Below the pieces are notes generated by a model, which worked only from the letters and a program-made list of their open reading frames with translations, did no database searches and had not been told where the DNA came from. Source: Bacillota bacterium (lineage in GTDB: Bacteria; Bacillota; Clostridia; Acetivibrionales; DSM-1351). Taken from it: a stretch of 64,000 nucleotides of DNA. The position numbers and the translations under genes are program-made. Numbering within the stretch: position 1 is the first letter of the stretch; every line of letters begins with the position of its first letter. Positions 18,011-26,491 of the stretch are shown here, one piece after another. The DNA lies in the NCBI GenBank assembly GCA_023409265.1, contig JAEYHZ010000022.1:558001-622000 (forward strand), read 5' to 3'.

Positions 18011-19171
18011 TCAAGAATTGGTAAATTCTCTCTTACTGTCCTCAAACCTTTCATAAGCCAGCTCTATCAGCCTGTCAATGAGTTCGGAGTAAGGAATACC
18101 GCTTGCAGCCCACAGCTTGGGATACATACTTATTTTAGTAAAGCCGGGTAGAGTATTAATTTCATTTATGAATATCTCTCCTGTAATCTTATGTACAAAG
18201 AAGTCAACTCTTGAAAGGCCGGCACAATCCAGGCATTTGAATGCCCTGACTGCATACTCCCTGATTTTTTGTACAGTTTCGGCAGGCAGATTTTCAGCTG
18301 GGATCATTACCTTTGAATCGTCTCCCACCTGATATTTTGCCTCATAATCATAAAATTCATTACAGGGTACAACTTCTCCCACTGTAGATGCTATAGGATT
18401 ATCATTTCCAAGAACCGCACATTCAATTTCTCTGCCATTAATAAATTCTTCAACAAGAATTCTTCTGTCATTTTTTGCAGCAATATCAAGAGCTCGCTTC
18501 AATTCTTCACGGTTTGAGGCTTTGTTTACACCAACGGAGGAGCCTGCATTTGACGGTTTCACAAAACACGGATATGTAAGCCTGCCTTCTACTTCTTTTA
18601 TAACTTCATCCAGCTGGAAATTAACTTGTTTCCGGCTGAATACCAGATAATCACCCTGGGGTAGGCCTTCCTTTTCAAAAATTATTTTTGTATACGCCTT
18701 ATCCATACCAACCGCAGAACCTAGAACACCGCAGCCCACATATGGAATACCCGCAAGTTCAAAAAGACCTTGAATGGTACCGTCTTCACCGTTACAGCCA
18801 TGAAGGACAGGGAATATTACATCAATTTTATCTTTTGAACTTTCCCCCAATATTCCTCTTGCAGTATTGGTCTGCACCAACTCACCGTTCTTTTTTTCTT
18901 CAGCAGCTCCGGCCTGAGTATTTTCTCCGGACAACAGCTGAGTATTTTTTTCCGCATAAGCTGTCAAGGCAAGCTGCTGCCATTCACCACTGCCTATTTT
19001 GTCCGTAGGGCCTTCATATGTGAGCCATTGACCGTCCTTGGTAATTCCTATCATAACTACATCATACTTTGCTTTATCCATATTTTCTATGACTGACTGT
19101 GCGGAAACTCTTGATACTTCATGTTCAGAGGACTGACCACCAAATACTACGGCTACTCTCTTTTTTGACAT
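18011..19171 (-). CDS. ddl: D-alanine--D-alanine ligase
   Basis: The enzyme joins two D-Ala residues for peptidoglycan precursors. It begins MSKKRVAVVFGGQSSEHEVS and carries ATP-grasp features: FVKPSNAGSSVGV, EEFINGREIECAVLGN and INEINTLPGFT. I chose the ATG at 19171, with GGAGG five bases upstream; the open frame extends 60 codons further, but that part is repeat R3. The protein is then 386 residues, slightly long because of an Ala/Glu/Asn-rich insert near 70-100. Its ribosome site lies inside a predicted R3 stem, so translation may be controlled by RNA folding. Confidence 0.92.
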   Translation of the reverse strand: MSKKRVAVVFGGQSSEHEVSRVSAQSVIENMDKAKYDVVMIGITKDGQWLTYEGPTDKIGSGEWQQLALTAYAEKNTQLLSGENTQAGAAEEKKNGELVQTNTARGILGESSKDKIDVIFPVLHGCNGEDGTIQGLFELAGIPYVGCGVLGSAVGMDKAYTKIIFEKEGLPQGDYLVFSRKQVNFQLDEVIKEVEGRLTYPCFVKPSNAGSSVGVNKASNREELKRALDIAAKNDRRILVEEFINGREIECAVLGNDNPIASTVGEVVPCNEFYDYEAKYQVGDDSKVMIPAENLPAETVQKIREYAVRAFKCLDCAGLSRVDFFVHKITGEIFINEINTLPGFTKISMYPKLWAASGIPYSELIDRLIELAYERFEDSKREFTNS

Positions 19172-19344
19172 ATTAACCTCCATGAGCCGCTTAGCGGCTA
19201 TAAATAAATAATGAAATATTAACCCCATATCCGCTATAAGGCGAATAAAGGAGGTTAATTGGCCATGCGCGTTTTCAAAGTATTGAATCAACTTTATTGT
19301 CTCAATAAAGTATTTTAATACTTTGAATATGTCGCGCGGCCATA
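19172..19344 (-). repeat. Repeat R3, copy 1, directly upstream of ddl
   Basis: Read on the minus strand, the order is GGCCGCGCGA, an AT-rich hairpin, CGCGCATGGCC, ATTAACCTCC, a spacer, the small hairpin GCCGCTAAGCGGC, and GGAGGTTAAT. ATTAACCTCC is the exact complement of the last element, which contains the ddl ribosome site. Similar copies lie at 19393 and 52589. Confidence 0.75.
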
Positions 19345-19392
19345 AATTCATAGGTTGACTTGAAAGACGAATGTACGTGATGTCTTTTCAAG

Positions 19393-19486
19393 TTAACCTC
19401 CATGAGCCGCTATTTAGCGGCCGCAAAATGTAATAAAAATTTCTATCCTTTATCGCGATGAGGCAAATAAAGGAGGTTAATCGGCC
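19393..19486 (-). repeat. Repeat R3, copy 2 (short form)
   Basis: This copy keeps the TTAACCTCC / GGAGGTTAA arms and the GCCGC...GCGGC hairpin but lacks the GCGCG-flanked half. It lies about 50 bp upstream of copy 1 in the same orientation, so two copies stand in tandem before ddl. Confidence 0.65.
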
Positions 19487-19635
19487 ACATAATCAAGGTA
19501 TGTAACGTTGACTTACTGGCCTATTGATTTACGGATATCATTAAAATTATATTTTACATTTTACTATTTAAGTACCAATATTACAAGAAATACGCCACAT
19601 TACACATCACAGTCAAACTCTCCATATAAAACACA

Positions 19636-19659
19636 AAGAAGCCGCTTATGCGGCTTCTT
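19636..19659 (-). terminator. Terminator of the ferritin-like gene
   Basis: AAGAAGCCGC, a TTAT loop and GCGGCTTCTT form a perfect 10-bp stem about 45 nt after the stop codon, followed on the minus strand by a T-rich stretch. Confidence 0.85.
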
Positions 19660-19703
19660 CAATATAAGAACCTGGGACATTTCACTGCTTTGTTATAAAA
19701 CTT

Positions 19704-20210
19704 CTATTTGAAAATAATACCTGCTACATCCTTCCAGCTCTGTTTCAGAAGCTTTTCGTACCTTACCTTGAACATAACCTCGTGCTTCTTTTCCCAATCA
19801 GCCAGTTCAAACAGAAGCTTCTTCGCCTCTTTGTCTTCAACCTGATTTGCGGCATTAGAATAGAACAAAGCAAAATCACTTTCCATAAGGTAGGCAAGTC
19901 TGATTATGGATAAGTCGGAAAGCGCACTTTCATCTGAAATCAGTTCCGAATTATCAGGAATTATTGAAACATTCCTCTCCCTGGAAGTATCATCAACCAC
20001 CCAGGACATCTCGATTGGAGGTGGAATTACCCCAAGCTGGTCATATACACTGCTCAAAACAGCATAATGGGTTTTTTCCATTTCAGCCAGTTCTTCAAAA
20101 AGCAGCTTATGCTCTGGAGCTTTTACCCTATCCATATAAAAACTGTAAAATTCCTGTGCATCATTTTCCATTCTCATTGCGTATTCAAGGATTTCCTTTA
20201 TTTTGCTCAT
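19704..20210 (-). CDS. Ferritin-like / rubrerythrin-type diiron protein
   Basis: I chose the ATG at 20210, with AAGGAG eight bases upstream; the open frame extends 52 codons further without support. The 168-residue protein is helical, with two repeats of the ferritin-like signature: EILEYAMRMENDAQEFY ... EMEKTHY and LMESDFALFY ... DWEKKHE. The spaced Glu and ExxH residues would bind two irons. Such proteins in anaerobes act in iron or peroxide handling. There is no C-terminal rubredoxin domain. It stands alone between two strong terminators. Confidence 0.8.
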   Translation of the reverse strand: MSKIKEILEYAMRMENDAQEFYSFYMDRVKAPEHKLLFEELAEMEKTHYAVLSSVYDQLGVIPPPIEMSWVVDDTSRERNVSIIPDNSELISDESALSDLSIIRLAYLMESDFALFYSNAANQVEDKEAKKLLFELADWEKKHEVMFKVRYEKLLKQSWKDVAGIIFK

Positions 20211-20514
20211 AAAAACTTCTCCTTTATGTATTTTTTCGGGACTAGACATAGAAGGCATGTCTAAATGTAGTAAATAATACATTTTAATAAAGTCTATAAA
20301 GAATATACCCAAATGTAATATTCTAAAACAGCATTTTCCATTTAATAATAAATTTTTCGACAACACAGAGCTAAAATAATTCTAAAAAAATCGAAAGCTA
20401 TTACATATGATTGTTCCAAGTCAAAAAAGGCCCTCTGCAGGGCCTTTTTAATATACTTTCAGATAAAACATACCTGTGGTCACTTTGCTTTTTATGTGGA
20501 TGATTACGGGCCAA
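20211..20514. other. Intergenic region between ferritin-like gene and alpha-mannosidase
   Basis: The terminator at 20423-20449 is the only clear element. The rest is AT-rich and should hold the ferritin-like gene promoter, which I cannot place. Confidence 0.5.
20423..20449 (-). terminator. Terminator of the alpha-mannosidase gene
   Basis: AAAAAGGCCC and GGGCCTTTTT enclose a TCTGCA loop about 65 nt after the mannosidase stop codon. A-runs and T-runs on both sides mean it could work in both directions. Confidence 0.85.
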
Positions 20515-23500
20515 TTACTTTATCAGGAAGGTTTTAATTTCAAAAGGTTTTATTTCAAAACCAAAGACGTTATTCTTAACAGGAATTTCCTTTATCCTGT
20601 TCTCCATGAGATCACATTCCCATACTTCATTGATGCTGCCAAAGATTTTAGCAGAAACCGGAGTCCTTTTGTTGTGGCATTCATACAATCTTACAATCGT
20701 ACCGTTTCCGTCCTCGGCCTGCTTCACCACTTCGATAATTACGTTTGGACTATCCACCGACACAAAGGACATTTCCACAGGAAGTATTCCGGGGTGTGCT
20801 TCTTCCAGCCTGCAGTACACAGGACAATTCAGGGAATATGCCATATTTACCGTATTTGCTTCCTTCCAGGTCCCCTGATGCGGGTAAAGTGAGTAGGTAA
20901 ATTCATGGTATTCCCTGTCCGCATCAGGATTGGGGTCAGCAGCCGACTTAAGGAGAGTGAGCTTCATTTCGCTGTCAACTATGCTGTAGCCGTATTTGCA
21001 GTCATTCATCAGGCTGACACCATATCCTCCCTCGGATACATCAGCCCACTTGTGGGCACAAACCTCAAATTTTGCCGCATCCCAGCTTGTATTTCCGTGT
21101 GTAGGACGTTCAACATTTCCATATTGAATTTCGTAGGTAGCCTTTTCGGCATGGACGTCTACCGGGAATGCCGCCTTCAGAAGTATCTGCTTTTCCTTCC
21201 AGTCAATTTTATTAACAATATCTATTCTGCCTATGCAGGAGTATAAATATATCTCCTGGGTTATTGCTGAATTGAGGAACTTTCTTTTTATTTCAATCCC
21301 TGCCCTTATAGGTCCGTTTTCAATAAGCCTTACACTTTCAACCTCATTAACCTCCCACATTTTTTCCGCATAGTAAATATTAATGTCCCAGGCATCAAAA
21401 TTATGGGGTTTATCCTCAAAGGCCTGCAGAACGTTTGCTCTATGACCCTCTTTTATTACCTCGCGGTTAGACAGCTTATCATATATTGAAATAATATTAT
21501 AGCAGTCATCAAAGACAATTTTATAATAATTGTTATCGATATGCCTGTTGTCTTCCGATATCTGAACGGCTTCATTCAGCAAGCTGTCCGGCTTACCGGT
21601 CTGTGCAATGGTGAACGCCTTGTAGCCCTTTGCGGGAATTCCTTCTGCAAAAAATATAAGCTTGTTTACTCCCTGTTGGTTGACTATCTGGGAAGGAAGC
21701 CTTCTGCCCTGCTTATCATAAACAGCAGCATCCTCCATACCGTCAGTAAGTTCAACCTCGGCTAAATCACTTCTTTCAAAGCCCAGCTGATTGAATACTA
21801 CAACTGATTTATCAGTGAGTCCGATTTGTGAGGCAATATTATCGATAGCGGTTCCCAGCAGTTTCTTACCCTTTTTGCCCAGTTCAATATACTGTGCCTT
21901 TGAGTCTTCATAGACCTCTTTTATTGAAGATCCTGGCAGAATGTCGTGGAACTGGTTCAGCAGTATTGTCTCCCAGCCCTCATTTATCTCCTGTGCCGGG
22001 TAATTGCCAACACCTGCAGCCCGGGTACTTATTACATTAAACAGCTCAGTATCCTGATACAGATATTCACTTTTACGGTTGAATTTCTTGTTTCTGGCCA
22101 TAGAAGTATAAGTACCCCTGTGATATTCAAGGTACAGCTCTCCAACCCATTTAGGAAGCTTTCTGCTATCTTTTACGTTACTTTCAAGTTGTCTGAAGAA
22201 ATCAAGGGATTTGCCTATTTTAACCTTCGGACAGCCGGGAATTCCCTTTTCCATTCTCCTTGCATTTTCCAGCATTTCCTTTGTAGGCCCTCCGCCTCCG
22301 TCACCGTACCCGAAGCTTATCAGTACCTCGTTGTTAATATCCTTCTGCTGGTATCTCTGCCAGGACCCAATAACCTGCTTTGGTACCAGATCACCGTTAT
22401 AAGTGGTAAAGTTGGCATTTGGCTGGTTTGCATCACTGGTTGTTATAAAGTGGGTGAGAATCTCTGTTCCGTCGATACCCTTCCAGTTAAAAGTGTCTGA
22501 GGGAATTTTGTTATATTCATTCCAGCTTATTTTAGTTGTCATGAAATAATCAACGCCGGACTTTTTCAGTATCTGCGGAAGTGCGGCACTGTATCCGAAT
22601 ACATCGGGCAGCCATAGTATCTTGTTCTCCACACCGAATTCCTGTTTAAAGAAGCGCAGACCAAACATCAGCTGTCTGATCAGGGATTCACCTGAGGATA
22701 TATTACAGTCAGCCTCCAGCCACATTGCTCCTTCAGGTTCCCATCGGCCTTCCGCAACTCTTTCCTTTATCTGCTCATACACTTCGGGAAAGTCTTCCTT
22801 TACATACTTGTACAATTGTGGCTGACTGGACATAAAGGTATATTCCGGATATTGCTTCATTAAGCTTAATACTGTAGAGAAGCTTCTACCAGCCTTTTCC
22901 CTCGTCTGCGCCAAAGTCCAAAGCCATGCAACGTCAATATGTGTGTGTCCTACACTGTGGGCTATGACATTTTTATGTCCGCAGAATTTGCCATAAAACT
23001 CATTATCCAGGTATTCAACAGCCTTCAAAACAGAATTGTTGAACTCCTCTGTAAACGGTATTCTTAAATCCAGTAAATTTACTGCATTCTCAAGATAATT
23101 CAGTATATCAATTCTGTTTTTATCTTCCTTATCCAACAGTGCTGCAACATCCAGCGGCACTTTTATATCATAGTAGAGCTTATTGACATTGGAATCAAAA
23201 ACTGATAAAAACGCATGAAGCTCTACAAGCCCCTCCTTCATACCGGAATATGCGTGCAAGGCTATTTCGAATTGTTCACCGCCTGCAGCACTGTCTGTAA
23301 GAACAACCTGCCTATGGTTCACATCTACACCCTGGAGGAGCTTTCCATTCACATATACCAGAAATTGTGGATTAAGTGCATCCCAATCTCCCTCTCTACC
23401 GGTTTTCAACTCAAGGACAACCTTTTTGCCACTAAAACTTTCAGGAACAGCAACAGCTGTTTTAAACCAGTAGTGCCTGTCACGTCCGCCCCATCTGTCT

Positions 23501-23661
23501 CCCATTTTAAAATCCGACCAGTTATGAGAAGCCTCAGGTAGTTCCAGACAGTCATATCCGCATTCGATACATTTGAACTGCTCAATTTCTACGGTTTCCG
23601 GACAAATGTACTTTGAAATTTCATCCAAAAGCCTGTTAATACGCTCAGAAATAAATCGCAT
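20515..23661 (-). CDS. GH38 alpha-mannosidase
   Basis: The start is the ATG at 23661, eight bases after GGAGG. The 1048-residue protein shows the GH38 layout: an N-terminal beta domain, a catalytic domain with the zinc-binding HTHIDVAWLWT near residue 240, the probable nucleophile Asp in WLPDVFGYSAALP near residue 353, and large C-terminal beta domains (VVVFNQLGFERSD onward). There is no signal peptide, so it is cytoplasmic and probably cleaves imported mannosides or host/plant N-glycan fragments. The AraC-type regulator just upstream and a nearby permease remnant suggest an old sugar-utilisation locus. Confidence 0.9.
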   Translation of the reverse strand: MRFISERINRLLDEISKYICPETVEIEQFKCIECGYDCLELPEASHNWSDFKMGDRWGGRDRHYWFKTAVAVPESFSGKKVVLELKTGREGDWDALNPQFLVYVNGKLLQGVDVNHRQVVLTDSAAGGEQFEIALHAYSGMKEGLVELHAFLSVFDSNVNKLYYDIKVPLDVAALLDKEDKNRIDILNYLENAVNLLDLRIPFTEEFNNSVLKAVEYLDNEFYGKFCGHKNVIAHSVGHTHIDVAWLWTLAQTREKAGRSFSTVLSLMKQYPEYTFMSSQPQLYKYVKEDFPEVYEQIKERVAEGRWEPEGAMWLEADCNISSGESLIRQLMFGLRFFKQEFGVENKILWLPDVFGYSAALPQILKKSGVDYFMTTKISWNEYNKIPSDTFNWKGIDGTEILTHFITTSDANQPNANFTTYNGDLVPKQVIGSWQRYQQKDINNEVLISFGYGDGGGGPTKEMLENARRMEKGIPGCPKVKIGKSLDFFRQLESNVKDSRKLPKWVGELYLEYHRGTYTSMARNKKFNRKSEYLYQDTELFNVISTRAAGVGNYPAQEINEGWETILLNQFHDILPGSSIKEVYEDSKAQYIELGKKGKKLLGTAIDNIASQIGLTDKSVVVFNQLGFERSDLAEVELTDGMEDAAVYDKQGRRLPSQIVNQQGVNKLIFFAEGIPAKGYKAFTIAQTGKPDSLLNEAVQISEDNRHIDNNYYKIVFDDCYNIISIYDKLSNREVIKEGHRANVLQAFEDKPHNFDAWDINIYYAEKMWEVNEVESVRLIENGPIRAGIEIKRKFLNSAITQEIYLYSCIGRIDIVNKIDWKEKQILLKAAFPVDVHAEKATYEIQYGNVERPTHGNTSWDAAKFEVCAHKWADVSEGGYGVSLMNDCKYGYSIVDSEMKLTLLKSAADPNPDADREYHEFTYSLYPHQGTWKEANTVNMAYSLNCPVYCRLEEAHPGILPVEMSFVSVDSPNVIIEVVKQAEDGNGTIVRLYECHNKRTPVSAKIFGSINEVWECDLMENRIKEIPVKNNVFGFEIKPFEIKTFLIK

Positions 23662-23952
23662 TATCAATACCTCCTCAAAAAAATACTATAGCTAAGGTAT
23701 GATTAAATAATATACTCCGTTTTGAGGCGGGATATTTTTTGTCAAAACAAGGCGGAGGAGGATGCAATAATTGCTCTATTGCAACTGACGACAACGTAGT
23801 CCTGACGGAAAATGGCCACATCAAAATGGGGAATTTATTAATAAATCGTACCTAAATATTATAGCTACAGTATATATTTCAATCGAGGTATATTAAATCC
23901 GATTTGAGGACCATTATTTAATATTTTGGGACATTTTGTTCGTTTAAAAAAT
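23662..23952. other. Leader of alpha-mannosidase gene with repeat R1
   Basis: The stretch contains repeat R1 copy b and, beyond it, AT-rich DNA with TATAAT on the minus strand near 23861 but no good -35. No ORF is present. Confidence 0.5.
23702..23848 (+). repeat. Repeat R1, copy b
   Basis: The element starts ATTAAATAAT and ends ATTTATTAATAAAT. Its core contains AACAAGGCGGAGGAGG and TTGCAACTGACGACAACG. It begins 41 bp upstream of the alpha-mannosidase start, in the opposite orientation to copy a. Confidence 0.8.
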
Positions 23953-24849
23953 TTACTTGTTTAATATATTGCCCCTGAAGGTGGCCGGAGGATATCCCTC
24001 CATATTTTTAAAGAACTGGCTGAAGTAATATTCACTTGAGAAACCTAATATATCTGAAATCTTTTTAATAGGATAATCGGAGTCTTTCAACAATTCCTTT
24101 GCCTTCAACAGCTTGATACTATTAACAAACTCCTTTGTCGACATATTTTTAGCCTCCTGTATTATCCTGCATACCTGTTTTTTGCTCAGATGCATATAGG
24201 AAGCAATTGATGCAGTTGTAACCGACGTAGACATATTATCATTTATAAATCTCTCTATTTGGGACATCCTGAAATTATTACTGCTGCTTTTCCGTGGTAC
24301 TGTGAATTCATTTTCCGCATTTTTAGCCATCTTTCTTGCGGCATTAATCAATATAAGCGGTATTATGCTTTTGATACTTCCAAAAAAGGCTGTACGTTCA
24401 AAATATGCCTCCTTTAAGGCATATTCAAAAAGCCTGCAGCAACTGGCGTATTCCCTGTCCCTGTAAAAAGTGCAGGGGGAATTTTTCAGAGTAATAAGCA
24501 TATTGGCCATCTCACCGGAACAGTCCTGCATACTTATCATGTCACAATTAAGGCTGTATTCTATTACCTCTGCATCATTAATACCGCGCTGTTCGTGAAA
24601 GACACCTGGAGCTGTAAGATAAAACTCTTCCTTTCCAACAATAAAGCTGCCGGAGTCAGTTATAACTTCACAGCAGCCTTCCTTTATGAAATGAAACTCA
24701 AAGGAGGAATGCATATGCCTGTCAATTATCCACCTTCCGGACACTGTCATGGCCCTGAACCACAATATATTAATGTTCAAACCGTCTACGGTATAATTCA
24801 AGTCAAGTTCACATAATTTCTTTGAGGCCTTTGCCAGATCAAAATCCAT
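23953..24849 (-). CDS. AraC-family transcriptional regulator
   Basis: The 298-residue protein has an N-terminal cupin-like sensor (HMHSSFEFHFIKEGCCEV, residues about 41-58) and a C-terminal pair of helix-turn-helix motifs (about 195-295; SIASYMHLSKKQVCRIIQE and ISDILGFSSEYYFSQFFKN). This is the usual layout of sugar-responsive activators. GGGAG precedes the ATG. It lies directly upstream of the alpha-mannosidase on the same strand and probably activates it in response to a mannose-containing sugar; this is inferred from position. Confidence 0.85.
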   Translation of the reverse strand: MDFDLAKASKKLCELDLNYTVDGLNINILWFRAMTVSGRWIIDRHMHSSFEFHFIKEGCCEVITDSGSFIVGKEEFYLTAPGVFHEQRGINDAEVIEYSLNCDMISMQDCSGEMANMLITLKNSPCTFYRDREYASCCRLFEYALKEAYFERTAFFGSIKSIIPLILINAARKMAKNAENEFTVPRKSSSNNFRMSQIERFINDNMSTSVTTASIASYMHLSKKQVCRIIQEAKNMSTKEFVNSIKLLKAKELLKDSDYPIKKISDILGFSSEYYFSQFFKNMEGYPPATFRGNILNK

Positions 24850-24871
24850 TTTGTATCTCCCGTTTTTCCTT

Positions 24872-25033
24872 AGAGCCTGTCTAAGATCTCATTGCACCTG
24901 TCATTTTGGCATATTTTGCGCCATGCCACGTTAAATTTTCTTGCAATAAACAAATTATTACTGCGAAAATTTGCCTTGCCTGACACAAAATCCACCTAAA
25001 ATGCCAGACACAAGCGGATCTTAGACAGGCTCT
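24872..25033 (+). repeat. Repeat R2, copy a (162-bp MITE-like element)
   Basis: The ends are AGAGCCTGTCTAAGATC and GATCTTAGACAGGCTCT, a perfect 17-bp terminal inverted repeat. The interior includes TCTTGCAATAAACAAATTAT and GAAAATTTGCCTTGCCTGAC. A second copy of exactly the same length is at 57981. No coding capacity and no clear target-site duplication are seen. Confidence 0.85.
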
Positions 25034-25086
25034 TAGACCCTGTTTAAAATCCCAGACTTAATTATATACCGTTATCAATACAAAAA

Positions 25087-25272
25087 GAAGAGGCGGTCTC
25101 TAGTGCAATGTTCCGTATATTCAGGGCACATCCTTTGGGTGGATTTTCCGGATTACTGCGTTGTCGTCAGTTGGAATAAAACAATTATTCCTTCTTTCTC
25201 CGCCTTGTACTCCCAAAAATCCACTCCAAATTATGCACCCAATATGCAGAACATTGTACTGTCCGCCTCTTC
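25087..25272 (-). repeat. Repeat R1-related element, copy d, with long inverted ends
   Basis: The ends GAAGAGGCGG...GCAATGTTC and their inverse form imperfect inverted arms of about 65 bp that extend to GGTGGATTTT. The core, read on the minus strand, contains GTACAAGGCGGAGAAAG and CCAACTGACGACAACGC, as in the other R1 copies. It begins at the base after the stop codon of the permease remnant. Confidence 0.7.
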
Positions 25273-25525
25273 CTATCCTTTTATGGAACCGGCAGTAAGC
25301 CCGGTAACGAAATACTTCTGGCACAAAAGAAATATTATCAGTACAGGTAAAAGTGATATTACAGACATTGCAAATATATATCCCCATTGTGTAAAATTAT
25401 GTTCTCCAAAGAAACCTGCTATGGCGATGGGCAGAGTTCTTCACTATCGTTCAGAACAGTCAGTGCCCAGGGATATTCTTCCCAGGCAGTAAGAAAATTA
25501 AAAATGCTGACTGCTGCTATGTATA
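25273..25525 (-). pseudogene. Remnant of a carbohydrate ABC transporter permease (MalG-type C-terminus)
   Basis: Two frames joined by one frameshift encode the last ~80 residues of a CUT1-family inner-membrane sugar permease. The first reads VSIFNFLTAWEEYPWALTVL ending NDSE; after a shift near 25438 the second reads TLPIAIAGFFGEHNFTQWG, then FAMSVISLLPVLIIFLLCQK, then YFVTGLTAGSIKG and a stop. The order and spacing fit the family's C-terminus. The EAA loop and everything upstream are missing, and a terminator hairpin abuts the 5' side. It is a decayed fragment, perhaps of a transporter once linked to the mannosidase. Confidence 0.8.
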
Positions 25526-25557
25526 AAAAGGGGAACCTTTTCGAAAGGTTCCCCTTT
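25526..25557 (-). terminator. Terminator of spoIIQ
   Basis: AAAGGGGAACCTT, TTCG and AAGGTTCCCCTTT form a near-perfect 13-bp stem with a stable tetraloop, 40 nt after the spoIIQ stop codon and followed by a T run on the minus strand. Confidence 0.9.
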
Positions 25558-25596
25558 AGATTAATAATTTATTCTTTTAAAAACATAAAATGTATA

Positions 25597-26391
25597 TTAT
25601 TTAGCTTTATTTGTTGTTGAAGCCTTTAAATAGGGTGCCGGATCAACCGATTTTCCGTTTTTCAGAACTTCGAAATGAAGATGTGCACCATCTTCGCATT
25701 CACTTTGAATCGGGTCACCAACAAGGCCTATTATTTCATTAGCCTTAACCTTCAAACCACAGCTTATGTCTTCCAATCCTTGCTTTGAAAGACCTGCATA
25801 TCTGGTTTTCAATCCACTTGTACCGTGAGAAATTTCTACGGTAATGCCATTTGAGTTATCCTCCACAAGTGACACTGTTCCATCGGCTACCGCTCTTACT
25901 TTTGTAAGCTTGTCCACCTTAAAGTCAATACCCTGGTGAGCCCGGATGTCTCCCAGTGTTTTTGACTCGGAAAAAGTACTTACGTCTCTGGTGTAGTCCT
26001 TCATTATTGAACCATCAACAGGGCGGATAAATGAAATGACTGCTTTTGAAGTAGTGGTTTTAGCCTTAGCTGTTGAATTCGTGTTTGCCTGATTTTGGTT
26101 ACTTGCAGTCGTTGATGAGTTTGCTGCCACATCTTTGCCTGCCGTACCAGCTGCAACTGCTTTTGCAGGATCTTCGCTCTCTGCCTGATTTGCATTTGCC
26201 TCACCAGGAATTATTTTACCTTCACTGTTAATACCGGTATCAGGAGAATTCATGTTTTGAGTTGTAACAAATATCGCAGTGGCTGCCACAATGATTATAC
26301 AAACTGCTAAAATTATATAAAATCCTTTGTTATTAAAGAATTTTGACAGTTTGTCCTTCCAATTCTTTTCGTCTGGAATAAGTTTCTTCAT
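25597..26391 (-). CDS. spoIIQ: SpoIIQ-like M23 (LytM) peptidase, forespore engulfment protein
   Basis: I chose the ATG at 26391 (MKKLIPDEKNW); an upstream open extension of 21 codons has no ribosome site. The 264-residue protein has one membrane span (FYIILAVCIIIVAATAIFV, about 25-43), a Ser/Thr/Asn/Ala-rich linker and a C-terminal LytM domain. The zinc ligands are complete: HQGID and HLHFEV. B. subtilis SpoIIQ lacks one ligand, whereas clostridial SpoIIQ keeps them, so this protein may be an active endopeptidase. In the forespore it pairs with SpoIIIAH across the septum. It follows spoIID after 100 bp, which hold a SigF-like promoter. Confidence 0.85.
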   Translation of the reverse strand: MKKLIPDEKNWKDKLSKFFNNKGFYIILAVCIIIVAATAIFVTTQNMNSPDTGINSEGKIIPGEANANQAESEDPAKAVAAGTAGKDVAANSSTTASNQNQANTNSTAKAKTTTSKAVISFIRPVDGSIMKDYTRDVSTFSESKTLGDIRAHQGIDFKVDKLTKVRAVADGTVSLVEDNSNGITVEISHGTSGLKTRYAGLSKQGLEDISCGLKVKANEIIGLVGDPIQSECEDGAHLHFEVLKNGKSVDPAPYLKASTTNKAK

Positions 26392-26415
26392 AATATATAT
26401 TCCACCTCCATTAAA

Positions 26416-26444
26416 TATTGTTTCCTTAATTACCAACAATATAC
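26416..26444 (-). promoter_or_regulatory. SigF-like promoter of spoIIQ
   Basis: The minus strand has GTATA (26440-26444), 14 bp, then GGAAACAATA (26416-26425). Both fit the published SigF consensus (GYWTA and GGNRANANTW). The start site would fall at or near the GGAGG (26405-26409), giving a very short leader, which lowers certainty. Confidence 0.45.
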
Positions 26445-26491
26445 ATGAAGGCAAAGTATTTTAAGAATAATTAAATAATAAAACCCGATTT

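Larger units (their letters stand above)
19345..19703. other. Intergenic region upstream of the ddl-proximal R3 element
   Basis: It contains a strong inverted repeat ACTTGAAAGACGA ... TGTCTTTTCAAGT (about 19358-19393), R3 copy 2 (19393-19486) and the ferritin-gene terminator (19636-19659). I see no gene. The ddl promoter could not be identified with confidence. Confidence 0.5.

Noticed and set aside
24872..25033. R2 as part of an insertion sequence
   Set aside because: No transposase frame and only 162 bp; it is at most a non-autonomous element, and no clear target duplication was found.
25103..25492. A 129-codon plus-strand open frame downstream of the AraC gene
   Set aside because: It is antisense to the permease remnant and to the R1-like repeat, with no protein signature of its own.
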